A stretch of 64,000 bases of DNA from CAVTSA01 sp963737225 (GCA_963737225.1 CAVTSA010000004.1:372001-436000); one strand, 5' to 3'; counted from the stretch's first letter, positions 48,479 to 58,415 are shown. Made by a program: numbers and translations. The notes: generated from the letters alone by a model not told the origin.

Positions 48479-50566
48479 GTGTTGGAGGAATCAGCGACGG
48501 CAGACGGATCTTCGGCTTACTACCTGGGCGTCGATATCGGGGGGACCTTCACCGACCTCGCGTTCCACGACGCGGAAGGCGTACTCCATTGCATCAAGGT
48601 CCCCAGCACGCCGCGCTCGCCCGGGCGCAGCACGCTCGCCGGCATCGACGAGCTGCGGGCATCGCTGCCGGTCGATACCGACACGTGGAGGGCCATGCAC
48701 CACACGTACAGCAGCACCGTCGCGACCAACGCCGTCATCGAGAGACGGGGTGCGACCTGCGGCCTGATCACAACCCAGGGATTCCGGGATCTGCTCGAGC
48801 TGCAGCGGTTGGCGATTCCGAATCCGATGCAATTCACGTCGCGCCGGCCCCGCCCCCTGATTCCTCGCGCGCTGGTGCGGGAGGTCGTCGAACGCATCTC
48901 CGTGGAGGGCGAGGAGCTCACCCCTCTCGACCTCGCCCAGCTGCGTCGAGTCACGCGGGAGCTGGTGGCGGCCGGGGTCGAGATCGTCGTGGTCTGCTTC
49001 CTGCACAGCTATCGCTACCCGGCTCATGAGAACGAGGCACGCCGTCTCCTCGAGCGGGAGTTCCCGGATCTCCGGGTGGAGCTGTCCTCGCGGGTCTGGC
49101 CCCAGGCGCGCGAGTACGAGCGCGCGACGCTGACCACCCTGAACGCATTCATCCGGCCGGTGGTAGAGGACTATCTCGCCGAGATCGTCGACGGCACTCA
49201 GCGACGGGGCGTCGAGGCCTCGCTCCGCGTCGCCCGTTCCAACGGCGGCATGGAGTTGGGGGCCACGATCCGCGAGCGGCCGGCGGTGACACTGCTCTCG
49301 GGCCCGGCCGCCGGTGTGGCCGGTGCCGCCGCCGCAGCGCTCGACGCGGGTTGGGCCGCCGCCGACCTGATGACGCTGGACATCGGTGGCACCAGCGCCG
49401 ACATCGGGGTCATACGCAACGGGCGCTCCGTCCTGAGCACCGAGGAGCACGTGGCTGACTTTCCGCTCTTGATCCCGACCGTCGCGGTGTCAAGCATTGG
49501 AGCCGGGGGCGGATCCGTGATCTGGCTCGACAACGCTGCCACGCTCCGGGTGGGGCCTCGCAGCGTCGGCGCCGATCCTGGTCCCGCCAGCTACCGGGCC
49601 GACGGGACCGGCACCCCCGCGCTCACCGACGCCTTCCTGCTGACCGGCATCCTGCGGGGCGGCCAGCGGCTCGCGGGGCGGCTCCCCCTCCACGTCGAGC
49701 CGGCCCGGCGGGCGCTCCAGGCGCTTGGAGACCGGATCGAGCTCGACGCGGTCGAGGTCGCCGACGGGGCCGTGCAGATCGCCGTCGCCATCACCGCCGC
49801 GGAGGCGACCGCGGTCCTCGCCAGGAGGGGAGTCGACCTGCCCGAGTTCCGCATGGTCGCGTACGGGGGCGCCGGTCCCATGCTCGCGGCGCTTGTCGCC
49901 GAGGAGGTCTACATCGACCAGGTGCTCATCCCACCCACTCCGGGTGCCCTGAGCGCGCTCGGTGCGGCACAGGCAGACCTCGAGGGGGATCTGGTGCGAC
50001 CCGTCTACGGGATGCTCGACCAGGTCGGCTCCGATGTCCTCGAGGCAGAGGTAGCGCAGCTGCAGAAGGCCGTGCGGGAGTGGCTCGCGGAGCAGATCGG
50101 GGAGCTCTCACTCCTGTCCACAACGATCGATCTGGCCGTCGACATGCGCTACGACGGCCAGGGATACGACGTGACGGTGCCGCTCGATCCAGGGTCGATC
50201 GAGCCCGGCCTCGAGAAGGTCGCCGAGCGGTTCCATGCCGCTCACCGCGAAACCTTCGGCCACGCCGACCAGGGCGCCGCGGTCTGGATCAAAGAGCTCC
50301 GAGCGCACGTCACCGGGACGGTCACGAAGCCGTCGCCTCCGTCTGCCGCGGTGCCGACGCGACGCGGGAATGGCGAGCAGCGCAGGATCCGCCTGAGGGG
50401 CCAGGACCTGGTGGCCACCACGCACTGGCGGTCGGATCTGACGCCTGGAGACCTGGTGGCCGGGCCCAGCATCATCGATCAGATGGACACCACGACTGTC
50501 GTGCCGCCGGGCTGGGACGCACGCGTCCTCCCCTCGAACTCGATCGTCTTGCTGAGGAGATCGTGA
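48479..50566 (+). CDS. hyuA: Hydantoinase/oxoprolinase subunit A (HyuA)
   Basis: A 695-residue ATP-dependent amidohydrolase subunit. YLGVDIGGTFTDLAF is the N-terminal ATP-binding block, TYSSTVATNAVIERRG and LMTLDIGGTSADIGVI are further conserved actin-like motifs, and GADPGPASY precedes the metal region. HyuA works with HyuB to open cyclic amides such as hydantoins, 5-oxoproline or caprolactam, or to carboxylate ketones, at the cost of ATP. Its stop overlaps the hyuB start by 1 nt. The start is GTG with GGGGAGGAG somewhat far upstream. Confidence 0.92.
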   Translation: MLEESATADGSSAYYLGVDIGGTFTDLAFHDAEGVLHCIKVPSTPRSPGRSTLAGIDELRASLPVDTDTWRAMHHTYSSTVATNAVIERRGATCGLITTQGFRDLLELQRLAIPNPMQFTSRRPRPLIPRALVREVVERISVEGEELTPLDLAQLRRVTRELVAAGVEIVVVCFLHSYRYPAHENEARRLLEREFPDLRVELSSRVWPQAREYERATLTTLNAFIRPVVEDYLAEIVDGTQRRGVEASLRVARSNGGMELGATIRERPAVTLLSGPAAGVAGAAAAALDAGWAAADLMTLDIGGTSADIGVIRNGRSVLSTEEHVADFPLLIPTVAVSSIGAGGGSVIWLDNAATLRVGPRSVGADPGPASYRADGTGTPALTDAFLLTGILRGGQRLAGRLPLHVEPARRALQALGDRIELDAVEVADGAVQIAVAITAAEATAVLARRGVDLPEFRMVAYGGAGPMLAALVAEEVYIDQVLIPPTPGALSALGAAQADLEGDLVRPVYGMLDQVGSDVLEAEVAQLQKAVREWLAEQIGELSLLSTTIDLAVDMRYDGQGYDVTVPLDPGSIEPGLEKVAERFHAAHRETFGHADQGAAVWIKELRAHVTGTVTKPSPPSAAVPTRRGNGEQRRIRLRGQDLVATTHWRSDLTPGDLVAGPSIIDQMDTTTVVPPGWDARVLPSNSIVLLRRS

Positions 50567-52560
50567 TGGGCGCCCAAACCGCAACCGACGCGATCAGTGT
50601 CGAGATCTTCGCAAACCTCTTCCGCGCGATCGTCGATGAGATGGCCTGGATCGTCCTTCGCTCGTCGCACACGACGTTCGTGAAGGAGACGCAGGACTTC
50701 TCGACCGGGCTGGTGACGCCGGAAGGCGAGATGTTCGCAGCGCCCTACTCGATCGGAGCGCCCTCGCTCGCCACCGCACCCATGAAGCCCGGGACGACGG
50801 CCTTCGGGGTCTGGGAACCGGGCGACACGCTCATCACCAACGACCCCTACACGACGTCGGGCATGGTCATGCACCTGAACGACCTCTACCTGTTCCGCCC
50901 GATCTTCGTCGGGGGCCGTCTGCTGTGCTTCGGCTGGGCGTTCATCCACTCGACCGACGTCGGCGGCTCCGCGCCCGGAAGCATCGACATGAAGAACCAC
51001 GAGATCTTCCAGGAAGGCCTCCGGCTCCGCCCGGTGAAGCTCCACCGGGCCGGCGAGCTCAATCAGGAGATCTGGGACATCCTGGGAGACAACTCTCGCA
51101 TCCCGAACCTCAACCGGGGGGACATCACAGCACTCCTCTCGGCACTCGACAACGCAGAGCGGCGGATGCAGGCGCTGGCCGAGCGGCGCGGCGCCGATGA
51201 GGTCCGGCGTGCGATGTACGCGACCCTGGACCGGACGGAGCGCCAGGCGAGAGCCGTCCTGCGGACCATCCCCGCCGGGTCGTACCGCTTCGTCGACTAC
51301 TTCGAAGACGACTACGTCTCCGACCTTCCGGTCCGGCTCGAGCTGCGAATGGACTCGGACGGCGAAGGTAACGTCACGCTCGACTATCGCGGCTCCGATC
51401 CCCAGGTGGAGGCCGCGCTGAACCTGCCCACCGGCGGACAGAAGCGCCACCCGTTCCTGTCGCTGGGTCTCATCAACTTCATCGTGACGCACAGTCCGGA
51501 GATTCACTGCAACGCCGGTTTGATACGGAGCATCGAACTCGTCCTGCCCGAGCACTCCGTCGTCAACGCGTCCTTTCCGGCCTCCGTGGGGATGCGGTAC
51601 AGCACCGCGCTGCGGTGCCATGACCTGGTACTCGCGGCCCTGGTACAGGCGGTGCCGGAACGAATCCCCGCCGCCGGGTCCGGCGTGGTGATCATCACCT
51701 ACATCTCGACCTCCACGCTCGGGCGGGAAGGCCGGGTGGTGGTCGCGAACGGCCTGGAAGGCGGGTCCGGAGGTGGGCTGGGGCTGGATGGAATCTCGGG
51801 CGTCAGTTACGGCGCGGCGTTCCTCCGCAACGTGCCGGTGGAGGTGCTGGAGTCGGAGGCGCCCGTCATCGTGCATCGCTTCGGAATGCGGGCGGACACC
51901 GAAGGCCCCGGCCGCTTCAGGGGCGGATTCGGCATGGAGTACGCGCTGGAGATCAGGCATCCGAGCGCCATCGTCGTGATGCGTGGGAACGACCGGCATC
52001 GCTTCAGCGGTTGGGGCGCACTGGGAGGCGGGACGGGCGGCGTCGGAAGCACCGAAGGACACCTCCCGGATGGCGGCAGGTCCGACGTCGGCAAGCTGAC
52101 GGTGTACCGGCCTCAGCTGGGCGAGATCCTGCACATTGAGCTCGGCGGCGGTGGCGGCCTGGGCAGCCCCTTCGACCGGGATCCGTCGGATGTCGCCCGG
52201 GATGTCGAAGACGGCCTCGTCTCGGTGCGGAGGGCCGCGGAGGTCTACGGCGTCGAGCTTGACGGCAGCACCGTCGACGAGGCCGGCACTCGACGGCGCC
52301 GTAGTGCCCTTCACGGCGCGGTACGGCCGGAAACGTTCGACGTCGGTGAGGGGCGTCGAGCGTGGGAAGAGCGCTTCGGCGCGACCTCCGAGCGGCTGTC
52401 GCGTGAGCTCGAGCATTTCCCCGCCGGGGTCCGCCGGTATGCGGAGCGCGAGGTGTATCGCCTGGTCTCGAGTTCAGGCGAGGGTCCGTACACCGACGAC
52501 GACGCCGACCGTGCGATCGCGGAGACGCGACGGCGGCTCCGCACGAACCTGCCGGAGTGA
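50566..52560 (+). CDS. hyuB: Hydantoinase/oxoprolinase subunit B (HyuB)
   Basis: A 664-residue partner of HyuA. The N-terminus ISVEIFANLFRAIVDEMAW, then FVKETQDFSTGLV, GDTLITNDPYTTSGMVMHLND and HSTDVGGSAPGS are family hallmarks and carry the metal ligands of the B subunit; GLEGGSGGGLGLDG and RFRGGFGMEYALE follow. The last ~100 residues are a more variable alpha-helical extension. It is coupled to hyuA (TGATG) with GAGGAGATCG upstream. Confidence 0.93.
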   Translation: MGAQTATDAISVEIFANLFRAIVDEMAWIVLRSSHTTFVKETQDFSTGLVTPEGEMFAAPYSIGAPSLATAPMKPGTTAFGVWEPGDTLITNDPYTTSGMVMHLNDLYLFRPIFVGGRLLCFGWAFIHSTDVGGSAPGSIDMKNHEIFQEGLRLRPVKLHRAGELNQEIWDILGDNSRIPNLNRGDITALLSALDNAERRMQALAERRGADEVRRAMYATLDRTERQARAVLRTIPAGSYRFVDYFEDDYVSDLPVRLELRMDSDGEGNVTLDYRGSDPQVEAALNLPTGGQKRHPFLSLGLINFIVTHSPEIHCNAGLIRSIELVLPEHSVVNASFPASVGMRYSTALRCHDLVLAALVQAVPERIPAAGSGVVIITYISTSTLGREGRVVVANGLEGGSGGGLGLDGISGVSYGAAFLRNVPVEVLESEAPVIVHRFGMRADTEGPGRFRGGFGMEYALEIRHPSAIVVMRGNDRHRFSGWGALGGGTGGVGSTEGHLPDGGRSDVGKLTVYRPQLGEILHIELGGGGGLGSPFDRDPSDVARDVEDGLVSVRRAAEVYGVELDGSTVDEAGTRRRRSALHGAVRPETFDVGEGRRAWEERFGATSERLSRELEHFPAGVRRYAEREVYRLVSSSGEGPYTDDDADRAIAETRRRLRTNLPE

Positions 52561-52794
52561 TCGAACGCAGGGCAGAGGAAGGGATGGTCGAGCGGTACGG
52601 GACCGGCTCCCCCACGAGGCGGCGTTTCACCGGCGCGGGCAGCCCAAGGGTGCCCGGAGGGAGGGCGGTCATGAGCAGTGACGCGATCACCAGCGGAGGC
52701 TCGAGACCTCGAGGCCTGTGCCCGCTTGGCAGCGGTCCGTGGGGATCATGACGGCCGGGGAGCGGCGGCGCCAACCCGCGATCGAGCCGGTGCC

Positions 52795-54024
52795 ATGACC
52801 TCGACCCTCTTCGTCGACGCGAACCTCCTGGATCCGGAGCGAGGGGTGCTGGAGCCGGGCCGTCGAGTTCTGGTCGAGGACGACAGGATCGTCGAGGTGG
52901 GCGGGCCCACGCTCAACGCCGGCGATGCGCGCCGGGTCGAGCTGCACGGCATGACGCTGATGCCAGGCCTGATCGACTGCCACGTCCACGTCACTGTGGT
53001 CTCGACCGATGTCTGGGGCATGTCGGAGTGGTCGCCGACGTACGTCGCCGCGCGTTCCGGGCGGGTCCTGCGAGGCATGCTCGACCGCGGATTCACGACG
53101 GTTCGCGACGTCGGCGGGGCCGACTATGGTCTGTCGGCGGCGGTCGAAGAGGGTTACTTCGAAGGGCCTCGCCTGATCTTCGGCGGCAAGATGCTGTCAC
53201 AGACCGGTGGCGCCGGCGACTGGCGAGGGCCGGGCCGCATCGCGTACGACGGGCATTACTGCTGTCCCACGCTGGCGACGTTGTGTGACGGCGTCGACGA
53301 GGTCCGCAAGGCGGTCCGCGAAGAGGTCCGGCGGGGCGCCCACCACATCAAGGTGTACCTGAGCGGGGCCGTCGATGCGCCAACCGACCGGGTCGACTCG
53401 ACGCAATTCTCGATGGAGGAGCTCCGCGCCATCGTGGAGGAGGCGGAAGCCGCGAACCTCTACGTCGCCGGCCACGCCTACACCTCCCGCGCGCTCAACC
53501 GGGGCCTCGAGGCCGGTGTCCGCACGATCGAGCACGGGAACCTCATGGACGAGAGCAGCATCCCACTGTTCAAGGGACACGATGCGTTCTATGTGCCGAC
53601 CCTGTCCACCTATCACTCGCTCGCCGCGCGGGGCGCCGCCCTCGGCGTGCCGGCGGACGCGATGCGAAAGCTCGGACCGGTGCTCGAGGGATGCTTCGCC
53701 TCACTCGAGCTGGCGCACCGCGCGGGACTCCGCATCGCGTACGGGACCGACCTGCTGGCCGAGATGCACGAGGACCAACTTCGAGAGTTCGAGCTCCGCA
53801 CCCAGGTGCAGACTCTCGCGGACGTCATACGTTCGGCCACCACGGTTGCCGCCCAGCTGCTCTGCCTCGAGGGCCAGATCGGCGTCGTCAGCCCGGGGGC
53901 GCTCGCCGACCTGATCGTCGTCGACGGCGACCCCCTCCGTGAGCTCCAGGCTCTGAGCGACCCGGTCCGGCACCTCAAGCTCGTCATGAAGGCCGGCCGG
54001 ATCTATCGCAACGAACTCTCGTAG
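52795..54024 (+). CDS. Metal-dependent amidohydrolase
   Basis: A 409-residue amidohydrolase. LMPGLIDCHVHVTVV holds the HxH ligands, HHIKVYLSGAV the bridging lysine, VAGHAYTSRA and IEHGNLMDES the His ligands, and IAYGTDLLAEMH the Asp. It is similar in layout to the amidohydrolases at 20860 and 44779. It follows hyuB after a 234-bp gap in which I see no gene. It would act on an amide released by the HyuAB step. Confidence 0.9.
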   Translation: MTSTLFVDANLLDPERGVLEPGRRVLVEDDRIVEVGGPTLNAGDARRVELHGMTLMPGLIDCHVHVTVVSTDVWGMSEWSPTYVAARSGRVLRGMLDRGFTTVRDVGGADYGLSAAVEEGYFEGPRLIFGGKMLSQTGGAGDWRGPGRIAYDGHYCCPTLATLCDGVDEVRKAVREEVRRGAHHIKVYLSGAVDAPTDRVDSTQFSMEELRAIVEEAEAANLYVAGHAYTSRALNRGLEAGVRTIEHGNLMDESSIPLFKGHDAFYVPTLSTYHSLAARGAALGVPADAMRKLGPVLEGCFASLELAHRAGLRIAYGTDLLAEMHEDQLREFELRTQVQTLADVIRSATTVAAQLLCLEGQIGVVSPGALADLIVVDGDPLRELQALSDPVRHLKLVMKAGRIYRNELS

Positions 54025-54042
54025 GACCTAGCGGAGGAGCAC

Positions 54043-55770
54043 ATGCCCACCACCTTCACCCTGGAACGTGATCTTCCGGTACCCATGCGAGACGGCACGA
54101 CCCTGCGGGCGGATGTCTACCGGCCGGCCGGGGCGGGACGGTATCCCGCGCTCCTCCAAAGAACGCCCTACGACAAGTCGGCAACCGCCACCATGGCGCG
54201 ACTGATCCTGCGGGCGACCGAGGCCGGATATGCGGTCCTGGCTCAAGACGTACGAGGGCGCTTCCAGTCCGACGGCGACTTCCACCCGTTCGTCAACGAG
54301 AGGGACGACGGCTACGACACACTCTCCTGGCTCGTGGAGCAGCCGTGGTGCGACGGACGGGTGGGTATGTACAACCAGTCGTACATCGGGCTCACCCAGT
54401 GGCAGGCGGCGATGAGTGGTCACGAGGCTCTCCGTGCGATCGTCCCGACAGTGACGGCGGCCGACTATCACAACGGCTGGACATACCAGGGCGGCGCGTT
54501 CGAGCTCGCGTTCAACTACTCGTGGATCATATCCAACCTCCTCTACGACACCGTGGCGAGGTCGGCAAACCCCGGCCGCAACCTCCTCATCGACCGCTAC
54601 GCCGATACGCTGGACGAAGGCTACCGGCGGCTCCCGCTCGACATTCCCGCAGACGTCGGGGACGCGGCACCGTACTACGCCGAGTGGCTCGCCCATCCCT
54701 CGTACGACGAGTTCTGGCGAGCGCTGGACGTGTCCCGGGCTCACAGCGACCTGGCGGTGCCGGCGCTCAACATCGGCGGCTGGTACGACATCTTCCTGAA
54801 AGGGACGATTGACAACTTCTCGGGCATGCGGGCCAACGCTCGCACCGATCGGGCCCGGAAGGGACAGCGACTGCTGATCGGCCCCTGGAATCATTCGGGG
54901 ATGCGCGCCGGTAACCCGATCGGCGACGCCGACTTCGGGGTGGCCTCGACCGGCGACGCGATCGACGTCGACGGGCTGCATCTGCGGTGGTATGACCACT
55001 GGCTCAGGGATGCCGACAACGGCGTCGACTCGGAACCTCCGGTCAGGATCTTCGTGATGGGGGATCGGCGCTGGCGCGTTGCGGATGAGTGGCCACTGCC
55101 TGAGACCGACTGGCAAGAGTGGTACCTGCACAGTGGCGGTCGCGCAAACTCTCTCCGGGGGGATGGCTCGCTGAGCCGCGAGCCTTCGAAGACCGCGTCA
55201 CCGGACCGGTATCTCTACGATCCGCGAAACCCGGTCCCGACTCGGGGCGGCGGACTCTGCTGCAACCACGTCTTCAGCCTGGGGGGTGCCTTCGACCAAC
55301 GCGAGGTGGAGGCGCGTGAGGATGTCCTCGTGTACACGACCGAGCCCTTGCGCTCGCCGCTCGAGGTCACAGGTCCCCTGAGGATGCTTCTGTACGCGTC
55401 GAGCTCGACGCCGGACACGGACTTCACTGCGAAGCTGGTGGACGTCGCACCCTGTGGTTGTGCCCGCAATCTCACCGACGGGATCCTGCGGGCTCGATTC
55501 CGCAAGTCGATGAGCGAGGAGACGCTGCTCGAGCCCGGTGAGGTCGCCCTGTTCGACATCGACATGGTCGCGACGAGCAACGTCTTCCTGCCCAACCATC
55601 GTCTCCGCCTGGAGATATCGAGCAGCAACTTTCCGCGGTTCGACCGCAATCCGAATACGGGTGAGCAGGGAGGCCACTCGGGAGAGATGGCCACGGCGTT
55701 GCAGACCGTGCTTCATGACAACGCGTATCCGTCGCGACTTCTGTTACCGGTGATCCCGGCAGGCCACTAG
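54043..55770 (+). CDS. CocE/NonD family hydrolase
   Basis: A 575-residue serine hydrolase. The start (PVPMRDGTTLRADVYRPA) and AQDVRGRFQSDGDFHPF are standard for the CocE/PepX group. The nucleophile is in GMYNQSYIGLTQW, where the usual GxSYxG is kept as NQSYIG, and the His is in IGPWNHSG. The C-terminal jelly-roll domain (TDFTAKLVDVAPCG) is present. Members hydrolyse esters such as cocaine, or alpha-amino acid esters, or release X-Pro dipeptides. It lies 18 bp after the amidohydrolase. Confidence 0.9.
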   Translation: MPTTFTLERDLPVPMRDGTTLRADVYRPAGAGRYPALLQRTPYDKSATATMARLILRATEAGYAVLAQDVRGRFQSDGDFHPFVNERDDGYDTLSWLVEQPWCDGRVGMYNQSYIGLTQWQAAMSGHEALRAIVPTVTAADYHNGWTYQGGAFELAFNYSWIISNLLYDTVARSANPGRNLLIDRYADTLDEGYRRLPLDIPADVGDAAPYYAEWLAHPSYDEFWRALDVSRAHSDLAVPALNIGGWYDIFLKGTIDNFSGMRANARTDRARKGQRLLIGPWNHSGMRAGNPIGDADFGVASTGDAIDVDGLHLRWYDHWLRDADNGVDSEPPVRIFVMGDRRWRVADEWPLPETDWQEWYLHSGGRANSLRGDGSLSREPSKTASPDRYLYDPRNPVPTRGGGLCCNHVFSLGGAFDQREVEAREDVLVYTTEPLRSPLEVTGPLRMLLYASSSTPDTDFTAKLVDVAPCGCARNLTDGILRARFRKSMSEETLLEPGEVALFDIDMVATSNVFLPNHRLRLEISSSNFPRFDRNPNTGEQGGHSGEMATALQTVLHDNAYPSRLLLPVIPAGH

Positions 55771-55785
55771 CGGGGCAAAAGGGGA

Positions 55786-55839
55786 TTGGTGCACCAACAG
55801 CCCATTTCGGGCACCGCAACCGGGCGATTGGTGCACCAA
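55786..55839 (-). repeat. Twin-palindrome element, class 1, copy 5 (inverted)
   Basis: TTGGTGCACCAA begins at 55786 and 55828, 42 bp apart, with the inner GCCC (55800-55803) facing GGGC (55822-55825). Read on the minus strand it aligns with the flanks of the other copies (GTCGGCTG before, TCGCCC after), so it is the only copy in the opposite orientation. It begins 15 nt after the CocE-type hydrolase stop and ends 27 nt before the cupin start, inside an apparent operon. Confidence 0.92.
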
Positions 55840-55866
55840 CAGCCGACTTTCGGAAGGAGTGATGTC

Positions 55867-56235
55867 GTGGAGTACTTGCACCATCTCGATCTCGCCGCTC
55901 TGTCGGCCAGCGCCGGCCGCCTCAACCAGCCGCTGGTCGACGCGACATCGGGCGTAACGGGCTGCGCCGTCAACTGTGTGACCACGCCTCCGGGCGACGG
56001 GTCGCCGGCGGGCCTGCACACCCACGCGGTGGATCAGATCTTCTACGTCCTGCAGGGCACGATGAACCTGGAGATCGCCGGCGCCGAATACCAGGCGGGA
56101 CCCGGCACGCTGATCACGTTTCCGGCCGGGGTGGCACACCGGAACTGGAACCGCGGCCCGGAGCCGACGGTCCATCTGGCGATCAACGCCCCGCAACCCG
56201 ATCCCCGCCAGCCGTTCTCGCGGACTGCGGAGTGA
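55867..56235 (+). CDS. Small cupin-domain protein
   Basis: A 122-residue single-domain cupin. GLHTHAVDQIFYVLQGTMNLEI gives the first cupin motif with its His ligands, and GTLITFPAGVAHRNWN the second. The role could be an isomerase, a decarboxylase or a binding protein. GTG 55867 with GGAAGGA at 8 nt is the start. An upstream frame through the repeat at 55786-55839 is open but artificial. Confidence 0.85.
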   Translation: MEYLHHLDLAALSASAGRLNQPLVDATSGVTGCAVNCVTTPPGDGSPAGLHTHAVDQIFYVLQGTMNLEIAGAEYQAGPGTLITFPAGVAHRNWNRGPEPTVHLAINAPQPDPRQPFSRTAE

Positions 56236-56268
56236 GCCGCGGTGGGGCCTCGGGAAGGGACGCTGGAT

Positions 56269-58398
56269 GTGGATGAGTCCAGCGCTGACGGCGACCAGCC
56301 CCTGTCCGCCATCTTCACTCCGGGCTCGGTCGCGGTGGTCGGTGCCAGCCCGACCAGCGCGGCCGGGCGACACCCCCTCGAGAACCTCTCGTCGCTGGGG
56401 TATCCAGGCCGGGTGGCTGCGGTCAATCCCAGGTATGAGGAGATCTCCGGGTTCCCCTGCTATCCGAGCCTGAAGGACCTGCCATTCGTTCCGGACGCGG
56501 TGCTCGTCAGTGTCAACCGTGATCGCACGCCATCCATCATCGAGCAGGCGGCAGAGGTCGGAGCTCGTGGCGCCGTCGTCCTGGCGATCGGGTTTGCCGA
56601 AGCCGGCCCGATCGGAGGCGATCTGCAGCGGCGTATCACGGAGATCGCCAGAGCGGCGAAGATGGACCTGATCGGGCCCAACTGTCAGGGCGTCATCAAC
56701 TTCGTCCGTCCCTGCGCCCTGTACCTGAGCCAGGTTCATCCGTACCCGCCAGGGCACGTGGCGCTGTTCTCTCAGTCAGGGAACATCACGACGACCCTCG
56801 CCAACAACAGGCGGGGTGTTCGCTGGAGTCATGTCGTCTCCAGCGGGAACGAAGCGATCACGGTCAGCGCCGATCTCATCCATTACTTCATCGACGATCC
56901 CGAGACCCGCGTCATCTGCGGGTTCATGGAAACGGTCCGGAATCCTGAGCAGTTCTTCGCCGAGTGCGATCGGGCGCGAGAGGCGGGCAAGCCGGTCGTG
57001 GTCCTGAAGTCCGGACGGACCGACGAGGCTCGGAGGGCCGTGACCGCGCACTCGGGGGCGCTTTCAGCGCCCGACCGCCTGTACGACGAGCTGTTTCGAC
57101 GCCACGGTGTCCTTCGCGTCGACTCGATCGAGGAACTGCTCGAGACCGCGATCGCGCTCCAGTGCACGCAGAGACCGGCGGGCGGGAGGGTAGCCGCCGC
57201 AACCGGTTCCGGAGGTCAGATCGAGCTGATGCTGGATGAGCTCGGGAACTGCCCCGCGCTCACGCACCCCGAATTCGAACCTTCGACGAAGGCGTACCTG
57301 CGCTCCGAGCTTCCCGAGTTCCTCGCCCCGTCGAATCCCCTGGATTACTGGGGGGTCCCCGACTTCCGAGCCACCTACCCCAAGCTGCTCGGGGCGCTCG
57401 CCGATGATGCCAATGTCGACATCGTGGTGGGAGTCGGCGACAACAGCGATTACCCCACCGGTGGCACCGACGAGTGGAAATGGGATGCTGCCGTCGGCCT
57501 GGCAGCGCGAACTGACAAGCTGGTCGCGGTTCTGGTTCCGACGGACGGTGACGCCGACCCCGACAGCGTCGAGAGACTGCTCCGCTCAGGGGTTCTCTTG
57601 CTGTCGGGATTCGCGAACGGGTTCAAAGCTCTCGACAAGCTGGTCGAGTGGTCTCGACCTGCCGCACCCCGGGCCTCGCGTCCCTCGCTCGACCTGGACG
57701 CCTTCCGGGCGGCTCTGGATGCGCATCCAGGTGAGGCCATCTCAGGAGGGGACGCTCTGGGGCTCCTGACGCTGGCGGGTATCCCGACCGCGGCCAGCTT
57801 GGAGGTCGAATCGGTGGACCAAGCGCTCGCGGCCGCCGAGACGATCGGCTATCCGGTGGTTGCCAAGGTCGGTGACACCACCGTGGTGCACAAGACAGAG
57901 GTGGGTGGCGTCCACCTGGGGCTGAGCGACGCACATGCGGTCGCGGACGCCTGCCGGCATCTGTTCACCATCGGCGCTCACAAGGCTCTCGTACAACCCA
58001 TGCTGAAGGCGCGTGCCGAGATGATCCTGGGCCTGCATACGGAGGCCGGCCTGGGCTCCTTCGTGTTGGTCGGTCTGGGCGGAATCTGGACGGAGATCAT
58101 GAATGACGTCAGCCTCCGGCCGGTGGGACTGCGAGAGGGCGAGGCTGCCGCCATGCTCTCCGAGCTGCGTTCTCAGGGACTCCTGACTGCTGGCCGCGGT
58201 CAGTCCGCTGTCAACCTCGCCACGCTCACTGACGTGATGACGCGCCTGGATGCCGTCGGGTCTGCGCTCGGCGGCAGACTGGAGTCCATCGATGTCAACC
58301 CACTCGTCGTCACCGATGACGGCATCCTGGCCGTGGACGCGTTGATCGTGCCGGCGTCCCCCCACACCTCGGAGCCACGTCACGCCAAGAAAGCTTGA
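56269..58398 (+). CDS. ADP-forming acyl-CoA synthetase (acetate-CoA ligase type)
   Basis: A fused alpha-beta chain of about 709 residues. The CoA-binding part begins LSAIFTPGSVAVVGASPTSA, LIGPNCQGVINF follows, the phospho-His loop is VTAHSGALSA and the C-terminal ATP-grasp half contains GYPVVAKVGDTTVVHKTEVGG and the final SIDVNPLVV. It converts an acid plus CoA plus ATP to acyl-CoA, ADP and phosphate, reversibly. It would activate an acid released by the hydrolases. GTG 56269 has GAAGGGA at 8 nt; GTG 56242 is an alternative. Confidence 0.9.
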   Translation: MDESSADGDQPLSAIFTPGSVAVVGASPTSAAGRHPLENLSSLGYPGRVAAVNPRYEEISGFPCYPSLKDLPFVPDAVLVSVNRDRTPSIIEQAAEVGARGAVVLAIGFAEAGPIGGDLQRRITEIARAAKMDLIGPNCQGVINFVRPCALYLSQVHPYPPGHVALFSQSGNITTTLANNRRGVRWSHVVSSGNEAITVSADLIHYFIDDPETRVICGFMETVRNPEQFFAECDRAREAGKPVVVLKSGRTDEARRAVTAHSGALSAPDRLYDELFRRHGVLRVDSIEELLETAIALQCTQRPAGGRVAAATGSGGQIELMLDELGNCPALTHPEFEPSTKAYLRSELPEFLAPSNPLDYWGVPDFRATYPKLLGALADDANVDIVVGVGDNSDYPTGGTDEWKWDAAVGLAARTDKLVAVLVPTDGDADPDSVERLLRSGVLLLSGFANGFKALDKLVEWSRPAAPRASRPSLDLDAFRAALDAHPGEAISGGDALGLLTLAGIPTAASLEVESVDQALAAAETIGYPVVAKVGDTTVVHKTEVGGVHLGLSDAHAVADACRHLFTIGAHKALVQPMLKARAEMILGLHTEAGLGSFVLVGLGGIWTEIMNDVSLRPVGLREGEAAAMLSELRSQGLLTAGRGQSAVNLATLTDVMTRLDAVGSALGGRLESIDVNPLVVTDDGILAVDALIVPASPHTSEPRHAKKA

Positions 58399-58415
58399 GA
58401 GAGGAGAGCACCCCC

